From an uncultured Clostridia bacterium (GTDB taxonomy: Bacteria; Bacillota; Clostridia; Christensenellales; Borkfalkiaceae): 44,644 nt of DNA. Where the stretch lies: contig CALVZR010000120.1 in the NCBI GenBank assembly GCA_944372565.1, positions 1 to 44,644 on the forward strand, given 5' to 3'. Shown in pieces: positions 38,422 to 44,644 of the stretch. The position numbers were made by a program, and so were the translations under genes. Every line of letters starts with the position of its first letter. Position 1 is the stretch's first letter. Under the pieces are notes generated by a model. That model saw only the letters and a list, made by a program, of their open reading frames with translations, ran no database searches and was not told the DNA's origin.

Positions 38422-40191
38422 TCAGCAGATTTCGAGGAAATCCCCCTCGTTGTAAACGAGAATGCCGCTCGCCTTGCAATCCGCCTTGAACCGCTCGATC
38501 TTGCGCGGCAGTTCGCTGCCGTAGTCGTTGCCGTAAACGGCGAGCAGGATGGAGCGCACGGACAGGCTGTCCTTGGTAAGGCGCGGGCGGAGCAGCACGT
38601 ATTTATCCCATTCCGCGGCGCGCAGCAGTTCGAGTTTGGCGCGGGCATCGTTCAAAACGCTCATGCAATAGGTGAGGAATTCTTTTGGCCAGAATTCGCG
38701 CAGGTTCCAGCAGGAAGAATCCCCCGCCCCCGTGCGCGCGCCCTCGCCGAGCGCCTCTTCGATGAAATCCCAGCGGGAACGGATAAGTTCCCAATAGTGT
38801 TTCATGTGCGGCGCGATGTCTTTATAATAGTTTTCGAAAAACTCGTCCGTCAGCTCTTCCTGGCTCTGATCAAGATTCCATAAAAGCTGCGACTGCAAAA
38901 ACTGCCTCAATTCTTCAAAGCACGGCGTGGGCGAGTTGTGCGAGCCCTGATCGAAGATAAAGCTCACGCCCAGATCGCGCAGAATGGTGTAATTCTTTTT
39001 CATGGTGCCCCAGTTGTTGAAATTGATGAGATAATTGTCGAAGTTGGTGCAATACGTCCATACGTGCAAATTTTTCGCCACGGCGTGCCAGCCTTCAAAG
39101 TTTTCCGCCGTGCGGAGATTGTATTTTTTATCCGTATATTCCTTGGAATACACGCAGGAAAAGGGCACGACCATCACCGCGAGGTTGTCTTCCGCCACCA
39201 CGCCGTCGCACGCGGGAACGAGGTTCCCCTGCCCGTCCTTTTTCACGGGGGGCGTGCTCGTCGCGTTGTAGGCGAAGGTAACCAGCGTGAGCGGGCGGTG
39301 CGGATCGGTTTCTTTCAGCCAGGCGCCGATTTCGCGCGCCACCTTATTGGCGAAGCGCATCATCACCGCGGCGGGGCTGCCGGTCTCTTTCACGAGCGCC
39401 TTACAGCGTTCGCATCCGCAGAACCCGAAATTGTCTTCCTGGCCGATCATCACGTAATGCCCGGGGGTTTTTGCGATGATCTCTTTCAGATTTTCGATGA
39501 ACTGCGCCGTCATCTCCTCGTTCGTGAGGCAGAGGTTCATGCCGTCCGGGCTGTACCAGTCGGGATGTTCGGCAAAATATTTTTCCTTCGGCAGAATGAG
39601 GAAGTACGTGTGCGCGGACAAAATCCAGTCCGAATAGAGGTTGCGCCCGAGCTTTAAGCGGGCGGCGTGCTCCTTGTTGCCCTCGCATTCGAATTTGTAC
39701 GTGGACCAGAAGCCCAGGCTTCTCGCCGCGATGTCCGGCTTTTCGAAAACTTCCGTTTTGTAAAGCGGGTAGCTTTCGGCTTTCTCTATGGCGATCTCCG
39801 TCTTGGCGTAGTACCGATAGCCGAAGTGGATGCGGCAGAATTCGTACACGCCGAAATAGGTGCCGCGCTGAAAGCCGAAGATATACACGTCGTTCCCCTC
39901 CGTGCGGATTTTATATCCGTCGTACGAGAAGGTTTCAAACGTCGGCTTTTCGCCCAGCTTTTCCAGCGCTTTCGTATAGCCGAGGAAAATCCTGCAATCT
40001 TTCGCGGCGAGGTCGTTTTCCGGAACGACTTCGGGCTTCACTCCCGCCGCCATATCGAAAATCCGGCAAAGTTCGCCCGCGGCGAACGTTTCGTATTCCG
40101 TCGGCTCCTGCGGCAAAACGACGGTATATGCCGTTTTGCCGCGTTCCGCCAGGACGGTATTTGTCTTTTCAGTCGTTTTCTTTATGACCAT
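38422..40191 (-). CDS. DUF4838 protein without signal peptide
   Basis: 589 residues starting MVIKKTTEKTNTVLAER. The ATG at 40189-40191 lies in the last codons of the upstream gene (10-bp overlap); a longer reading is only that gene's other frame. The protein has the DUF4838 layout: an N-terminal alpha/beta domain ('YETFAAGELCRIF', 'RIFLGYTK'), then the barrel-like core with 'GQEDNFGFCGCERCKAL' (around 270-285) containing the family's Cys-x-Cys-x-x-Cys. Such proteins resemble GH20-type N-acetylglucosaminidase ancestors and occur in glycan loci. No signal peptide is seen, unlike its neighbour, so it may act in the cytoplasm. Confidence 0.8.
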   Translation of the reverse strand: MVIKKTTEKTNTVLAERGKTAYTVVLPQEPTEYETFAAGELCRIFDMAAGVKPEVVPENDLAAKDCRIFLGYTKALEKLGEKPTFETFSYDGYKIRTEGNDVYIFGFQRGTYFGVYEFCRIHFGYRYYAKTEIAIEKAESYPLYKTEVFEKPDIAARSLGFWSTYKFECEGNKEHAARLKLGRNLYSDWILSAHTYFLILPKEKYFAEHPDWYSPDGMNLCLTNEEMTAQFIENLKEIIAKTPGHYVMIGQEDNFGFCGCERCKALVKETGSPAAVMMRFANKVAREIGAWLKETDPHRPLTLVTFAYNATSTPPVKKDGQGNLVPACDGVVAEDNLAVMVVPFSCVYSKEYTDKKYNLRTAENFEGWHAVAKNLHVWTYCTNFDNYLINFNNWGTMKKNYTILRDLGVSFIFDQGSHNSPTPCFEELRQFLQSQLLWNLDQSQEELTDEFFENYYKDIAPHMKHYWELIRSRWDFIEEALGEGARTGAGDSSCWNLREFWPKEFLTYCMSVLNDARAKLELLRAAEWDKYVLLRPRLTKDSLSVRSILLAVYGNDYGSELPRKIERFKADCKASGILVYNEGDFLEIC

Positions 40192-42059
40192 ACGGAATCC
40201 CAGTTGCTCCCTTCGCTCGCCATCGTGATACCGTAAGAATAGCAGTCGTTCACGAATTCGTTGCGCGCGGCGTTGATATCCGCGAAGTTGCCCGAATGAT
40301 AGGTAAGTTCGCAGAAACGGATCCAAAGCCCCTCTTTTTCGATGCGGGACACGAGCGTTTCATAGAGCGCGCTGTCCGTCGATTCGAGCGGTTTCACCGC
40401 TTCCAGGGCCTCGTCCAGCTTGTCGAGCATGCGCTCGAGCAGCAGATAATCCCAGTTGTTCGCGTTCATGATATAATTGCCGTTGGACATCACCGAAGCG
40501 CCGCTCTCCACGAGTTTCATCAGGTGGTTGACGTACATTTCAAAGAGCTCCTTCATCTTCGGAGCGGCGTCTTTATAATACGCGTTCATGAACTCGTCGA
40601 TGAGTTCGCCCGTCGAAAGCGAGGTATCCCGCGCGAGGGCGGACATCACGAACAGGCGCATTTCCGTAAAGGTGGCGGTGTTCGTGTTGTGGCTGCCCTG
40701 TTCCACCACGTAGTTCACGCCGTATTGCGAAAGCGTTTCGTAGTTGGTCTTCATGGTCCCCCAGTTGAAAAGGGGTTCCATGTAGTTATCGAAGTTGGTG
40801 GAATACTGCCAGATGGTGATATCGTCGGTAACCAGGCTCCATCCTTCCAGCATGGACATCACGCTGGCGTTTTCATAATAGGGAACGGCATAGTCCACCG
40901 AGTTGATCACGAACATCACCGAAAGGTTATCCGCCGCCTTGACCGAATCGCTCACGAGCACCTGATTGCCGTTCACGTCCGTCTTTGTCGGCGGGTTTTT
41001 GGTGTGGTTGTATGCGAACGTCATGAAATGCACGCCGCGTTCGGGATAATTTTCTTCCAGCCACGCGTTCACGCGCTCCACCACCTCGTTGGTGAATTCC
41101 ATCATCACCGCGCTCGAAGAACCCAATCTCTCGATCTCGGCCTTACAGGATGAGCAATCGCAGAACCCGAAGTTATCTTCCTGCCCGAGCATGAAATAAT
41201 TGCGCGTTTCGTCTTCCTCGATGAGCGTTTCCACCCGTTTCACGAATTCGTCCACCATTTCGTCGCTCCGCGTGAGGCAGAGGTTGGGGCCGGCAACGGG
41301 GTTGCCGTCCTCGTCCGTGGCGGGGCTGTACCAATCCTCATGATCTGCAAAATACGTGGCCGGCGGCAGGATTTTGAAGTACGTATGGGCGTACATATCG
41401 GAGATCCAGCTCTGATAGTAGTTGATGGAGCGCAGCCGTCTCGTGTACTGCATACCGTTGTTGAGTTCGCCGTACATGAAAGCCATGTTGTCGATATCCG
41501 GCACGTTGCAATATCCCGTGAAGTTTAGAAGATTGGCGCTCGTAACGGTATCGATGGCGATCTCGTCTTCCGCATAGAAACGGTAGTTGAAGGTGAAATC
41601 GAGGAAGTCGTACACGGCGTTGACGTCGCCGAAAGAGGTGTCTCCGAAGAGATACACGTTGCTTCCCGAAGTCTGCAAACAGCTGCCCGTATCCTTGAGA
41701 TCTGCCGAAGCCTCAATGTTCGCGTTTTTCCGCATTTCGGTATCGCCGATGACGATCAGCCGCTCGGTTTTGGCCACGTCGGATTCCTCGTAAACCGCGA
41801 GGGTCGCGCCCGTCGCTTCGCGGAAGAAATACACGAGTTCGTTTGCGGCGAACACCGTTTTGTCGTCCGCGTCGTCGGGAATGACGATGCTGTAATCCGT
41901 GCTCTGATTCTGCGCGAGAACGTATTCGGTTTTTTCGAAGGTCGGGCGGGTGCTGCCTTCTTCTTCCTGATGATTGTTGCAGGAAGCGCTCACCGCCCCC
42001 GCCGCCATCGCAATCGCGAGGACGGCGACGATCAGGATTTTATACAAAGCTTTTTTCAT
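40182..42059 (-). CDS. DUF4838 protein, exported (putative lipoprotein)
   Basis: 625 residues. A signal peptide (MKKALYKILIVAVLAIAMAA) ends near Cys27 in 'AVSASCNNHQEE', an imperfect lipobox. The core has the same motifs as the next gene: 'TVFAANELVYFFREATGATL', 'GQEDNFGFCDCSSCKAE' and 'FMTFAYNHTKNPPTK'. The two are tandem paralogues, one exported and one apparently not. AGGAGGAG stands just before the ATG, 11 bp after the upstream stop. Function of the family is not established; glycan processing is inferred from context and its GH20-like first domain. Confidence 0.85.
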   Translation of the reverse strand: MKKALYKILIVAVLAIAMAAGAVSASCNNHQEEEGSTRPTFEKTEYVLAQNQSTDYSIVIPDDADDKTVFAANELVYFFREATGATLAVYEESDVAKTERLIVIGDTEMRKNANIEASADLKDTGSCLQTSGSNVYLFGDTSFGDVNAVYDFLDFTFNYRFYAEDEIAIDTVTSANLLNFTGYCNVPDIDNMAFMYGELNNGMQYTRRLRSINYYQSWISDMYAHTYFKILPPATYFADHEDWYSPATDEDGNPVAGPNLCLTRSDEMVDEFVKRVETLIEEDETRNYFMLGQEDNFGFCDCSSCKAEIERLGSSSAVMMEFTNEVVERVNAWLEENYPERGVHFMTFAYNHTKNPPTKTDVNGNQVLVSDSVKAADNLSVMFVINSVDYAVPYYENASVMSMLEGWSLVTDDITIWQYSTNFDNYMEPLFNWGTMKTNYETLSQYGVNYVVEQGSHNTNTATFTEMRLFVMSALARDTSLSTGELIDEFMNAYYKDAAPKMKELFEMYVNHLMKLVESGASVMSNGNYIMNANNWDYLLLERMLDKLDEALEAVKPLESTDSALYETLVSRIEKEGLWIRFCELTYHSGNFADINAARNEFVNDCYSYGITMASEGSNWDSVWS

Positions 42060-42070
42060 CTCTCTCCTCC

Positions 42071-44503
42071 TCAGCGGACCTCGATGACGATATCCAGATA
42101 AGCGGTATTGTAATCGGGATCCTGCGCGTAAATGCGCACGGTATAAGTGCCTGCTTTTTCAAACGTGTATGCGCCGTTATCGAGCGAAGCGTGCACGTAA
42201 TCGGGGTCGATCACGTAAACCGTGGTGTAGATCTCGGCCGCCGTGAACCGGCTGCCCTCCACGTGGAAGGACGGCGCGGTGAACGTATCGCCCACTCTCC
42301 TCGACGTGTTCACGTTTCCGTCCAGAACGACGGAAAGCTGCTCGTTGCTCACGCAATAGACGGGATACGTCTGATTGCGCCTCTTGCCCGCAGAACCCTG
42401 CAGCGTATAGACGATGCGGTAGGTGCCGTACTGATCGATGGTGATCGTCCTGTCGGTATCCGCAGCCACGCTGTCGAAGAGTACGGTGCCGTCCGGCGCG
42501 GTGACCGAGAGGGTCATCGTCACGGAGCCGAGCACGTCGGACGCATTCGCGGAATAGACGGTAACGGTTTCGCCGTAATCGGCGAGCGGGGAGTATTCCC
42601 CGTTCAGACCGAGCATCGGGCGGATGAAGTCCTCGATCGTGGAGTTGTAAAACGCCTGGTTGTTCCCGAGGCTGGAAACGAATACGTCCGCATTGCCGCT
42701 CACTTCGCCCGTCTCTATCGTGATGTTCACAAATCCGCTCGGGAACCCGTTGAACGCGCTGCCGTCCGGCATGTTGCGCACGTAGCCGATGTTGAGGTTG
42801 GCTTCCGTTTCGGCGTCCGCGGAAACGAGATACTGCGTGCTGTCGTTATAGCTGATGCGGAAGATGCCGTCGGTGCCGTTGCCGTTCAGATCGCCGCTCA
42901 CGTCGTATTCGGTATCCGTGCCCGCGATGCGGAGTTTACTCTGATCGCCGTTGGCGGTGAAGATAAATTCCACGTAGATCGAGCTGTCCAAACTGTCCGT
43001 CAGGCGGACGGTCACGCTGTCCGCGCCGCCGCGCATATAGAAGTTGACCGTCGCGTTGCCCGCGATCATCGGGCGGACGTATTGCAGCGTGGCGCCCGAT
43101 CCCGCCGTGCGGTAAACGAGGGGTTTCGCCCCGTCCTCTTCGGCGGCGGGCTCGTCGATCACTTCGTAATCTTCCCCGTAGAAGAAACGGGAAAGTACAT
43201 AGCCGGGATATCCTTCTTCCGTCGTGCCGTTGAGGTTGACCACCCAGACGTCGTAGGAAACGCTGTCGCTCCCCTCCGCGCCCGCGGCGGTATAGGTGAC
43301 CGTCATCGGCAGCCCCGCGGTGTTCTCGTCCTCGATGACGGGCGTGAACGTGCGGTCCGCGCCGAGCACGGTGTCTTCGCCGTTGAAATTGACGGAGATG
43401 CTCACCGTTGCGGGCGCGGCGGAGCCGCTGCTGTAATCGGTTGCGGTGAGTTCGGGCAGGGTGATCGCCTCGCCGGCGACCGCCACCGCGGGAACGTCCA
43501 CCGTGCCGAACACGGGCGTGTTGTTATCCTTCACCGTGAGTTCGAAGTCCGCCGTGAGCGTGCGCCCGATATAGTCCGTGCCCTTCACGGAATAAAGATA
43601 GGGGCCCGTCTTTTCGGGAACGAAGGTCAGTCCGTTCAATTCCACAGGGTTGCCGTCCGGATCGGTGAGCGTGCTCTCCACCGTCACGTTGCCGTGCGCG
43701 GAGCGCGCCGTGAGTTCGGGGAGCGTATAGCTCAGACCCACGGCGACGGTGCCGCTCTCCTCTGCGAGCGAGAACGTAAATTCACCCGCCTCTGCAAGCG
43801 CCGTTACGGTGTAGGAAACCGAGCTCGCGTTGCCGGAAGCGTCCGTCGAGGAATACACCAGCGTGTATTCTCCCGCAACGGACGGCGTAAACGACCCGTT
43901 ACTCATCGAAACCGCCACGTTGACGCCGTTGACCTTGCGGTAAACGTTCACTTTCACGTCCTTCTCGCCGTCCACCACGTCGTAAGCGGTGGCGGGGAAC
44001 GCCGGATAGGGATGCCCCACCGCGGCGGCGGGCAGTTCTTCATAATCGCCCAGATCCACGGTGATCTCGGGACCTTCGGTATCGGAAAGCACGGGCGAAT
44101 CCATGGAAACGCCGTCGATCTCCTTGATCATGAAGGTCGCCGTGGATTCGAGCACTTCCTTGGTTTCCATCGTTAAGACGGCGGTGCCGTTGGTGAAGCC
44201 TTCGAAAGCCTCGTCGAAATACAGCGGGTTATCGAGGTCGATGACCATCACGCCGTTGGCGTACACCGCCTTGGTCGCGTTGTCGTAGGAAAGTTTCACG
44301 GTATCCACGTATTTCGTAAAGCCGTGGTTGATCATCGTGCCCCAGTTGTCCTGATCGTAAAGCGCCTCGCCGCGCAGTCCTTTGAGGATCTGCCCGTTCG
44401 CGCTCGCCTTCACGTCGGACATGTTGTCCATATCGAGGTCGTTTCTCACCTCGATGGTGATATAATTGTTCGGATCTTCGGTGTCCGTGAGGGTGATCTG
44501 CAC
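42071..44503 (-). CDS. Large Ig-like/lectin-like surface protein, 5' end lost
   Basis: At least 810 residues, with the frame open to the window edge. The GTG at 44503 has a possible AAGG but no signal peptide, so the real N-terminus is missing. It consists of two lectin-like beta-sandwich modules that resemble each other (one at the start, one at about residues 475-640, both with '[VT]-x-[VI]-x-L-T-D' strands and a later 'T-[IM]-E-T-[KG]-E-V') separated by several Ig-like domains ('GEYTLVYSSTDASGNASSVS' is a typical one). The first module is cut at its first strand, which supports loss of the true 5' part. Likely secreted or lipid-anchored and binding glycans; it opens the operon with the DUF4838 genes. 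Confidence 0.75.
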   Translation of the reverse strand: MQITLTDTEDPNNYITIEVRNDLDMDNMSDVKASANGQILKGLRGEALYDQDNWGTMINHGFTKYVDTVKLSYDNATKAVYANGVMVIDLDNPLYFDEAFEGFTNGTAVLTMETKEVLESTATFMIKEIDGVSMDSPVLSDTEGPEITVDLGDYEELPAAAVGHPYPAFPATAYDVVDGEKDVKVNVYRKVNGVNVAVSMSNGSFTPSVAGEYTLVYSSTDASGNASSVSYTVTALAEAGEFTFSLAEESGTVAVGLSYTLPELTARSAHGNVTVESTLTDPDGNPVELNGLTFVPEKTGPYLYSVKGTDYIGRTLTADFELTVKDNNTPVFGTVDVPAVAVAGEAITLPELTATDYSSGSAAPATVSISVNFNGEDTVLGADRTFTPVIEDENTAGLPMTVTYTAAGAEGSDSVSYDVWVVNLNGTTEEGYPGYVLSRFFYGEDYEVIDEPAAEEDGAKPLVYRTAGSGATLQYVRPMIAGNATVNFYMRGGADSVTVRLTDSLDSSIYVEFIFTANGDQSKLRIAGTDTEYDVSGDLNGNGTDGIFRISYNDSTQYLVSADAETEANLNIGYVRNMPDGSAFNGFPSGFVNITIETGEVSGNADVFVSSLGNNQAFYNSTIEDFIRPMLGLNGEYSPLADYGETVTVYSANASDVLGSVTMTLSVTAPDGTVLFDSVAADTDRTITIDQYGTYRIVYTLQGSAGKRRNQTYPVYCVSNEQLSVVLDGNVNTSRRVGDTFTAPSFHVEGSRFTAAEIYTTVYVIDPDYVHASLDNGAYTFEKAGTYTVRIYAQDPDYNTAYLDIVIEVR

Positions 44504-44551
44504 CTTCCTCGTTTCTATCGTCCCCCACGTTTCGGGAGGCCGGGAGAGGAC

Positions 44552-44644
44552 ATGCCGCCTTATCCGGGCACGCTGCTTCAGATCGGATCGCGCGGGGAAG
44601 CCGTGCGCTTCATGCAGAACCGCCTGCGTGAGATCTCCATCTAC
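44552..44644 (+). CDS. Peptidoglycan-binding (PG_binding_1) domain fragment, cut by window edge
   Basis: The plus strand encodes PPYPGTLLQIGSRGEAVRFM followed by QNRLREISIY up to the edge. 'YPGT-L-x-x-G-S-R-G-x-A-V-x-x-[ML]-Q-x-x-L' is the typical opening of the PG_binding_1 repeat of Clostridia spore-lytic and cell-wall proteins. The frame is also open to the left (PPRFGRPGEDMPP), so the ATG at 44552 may not be the true start. The opposite strand carries a different open frame here, but its residues look random, so the plus reading is the real one. It meets the Ig-like gene head to head with no space between. Confidence 0.75.
   Translation, partial: MPPYPGTLLQIGSRGEAVRFMQNRLREISIY

Noticed and set aside
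42191..44176. A 661-codon plus-strand open frame opposite the Ig-like gene
   Set aside because: It is antisense to a well-supported protein with clear Ig-like repeats; its residues are Arg/His/Val-rich without domains, a common artefact in GC-rich coding DNA.

Overview
The window joins two unrelated regions on one bacterial chromosome. Positions 1 to about 24.7 kb are the right-hand part of an integrated tailed-phage genome (prophage). Positions about 24.7 to 44.5 kb are host DNA: three tRNA genes followed by a glycan-degradation locus. The host looks like a gut Bacillota (Clostridia-type) bacterium. The reasons are strong AGGAGG-type ribosome binding sites, sigma-A promoters with 17-bp spacers, lipoprotein-type signal peptides, Big2 and MucBP-like surface repeats, DUF4838 proteins, and a phage of the HK97-like siphovirus type common in Clostridia. 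A Christensenellales/Borkfalkiaceae-like host is a guess from gene content only; no marker gene is present.

Prophage. Reading leftwards (minus strand) from 21.6 kb are: a Cro-like regulator; small early genes of mostly unknown function; a DUF3102 coiled-coil protein; a PcfK/PcfJ-like pair; an HUH (rolling-circle type) replication initiator with a highly structured leader at 14.99-15.06 kb; a sigma-70 region-4-like late regulator; a 233-bp gap that may hold cos; then HNH endonuclease, terminase small and large subunits, portal, prohead protease, major capsid, four head-tail joining proteins, major tail protein, the tail chaperone pair with a canonical -1 slippery site (A AAA AAC), tape measure, Dit-like and Tal-like proteins, and a tail-fibre-like protein. 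The left edge cuts the next tail gene. Lysis genes and attL must lie outside the window. Reading rightwards from the divergent switch at 21.60-21.76 kb are a CI-like repressor, a membrane-anchored DEDDh exonuclease with a HIRAN-like segment, and a tyrosine integrase. The integrase gene ends about 100 bp from the 3' end of a tRNA-Ala(GGC) gene, the likely integration target.

Host part. tRNA-Ala(GGC) and tRNA-Ala(CGC) lie on the minus strand and tRNA-Val(CAC) on the plus strand, each with visible promoter and/or terminator elements. A HAD phosphatase (+) and a SAM methyltransferase (-) converge on a shared hairpin. Upstream of the methyltransferase is a minus-strand operon of cytosolic-looking glycosidases: GH38 alpha-mannosidase, two GH28-like beta-helix proteins and a GH29 alpha-L-fucosidase. 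It is driven by a consensus promoter with two perfect palindromes 21 bp apart just upstream of the -35 box. Upstream of that are a 1568-residue surface protein built of four Big2/beta-helix units, two overlapping DUF4838 paralogues (one exported, one without a signal) and a large Ig-like/lectin-like protein. The plausible logic is that surface proteins bind and open a fucosylated, mannosylated glycan, and cytosolic enzymes finish it. No transporter or regulator gene is seen here.

At the extreme right edge the minus-strand Ig-like gene runs into a plus-strand peptidoglycan-binding domain with no room for either gene to begin or end properly. This suggests a rearrangement or an assembly chimera.
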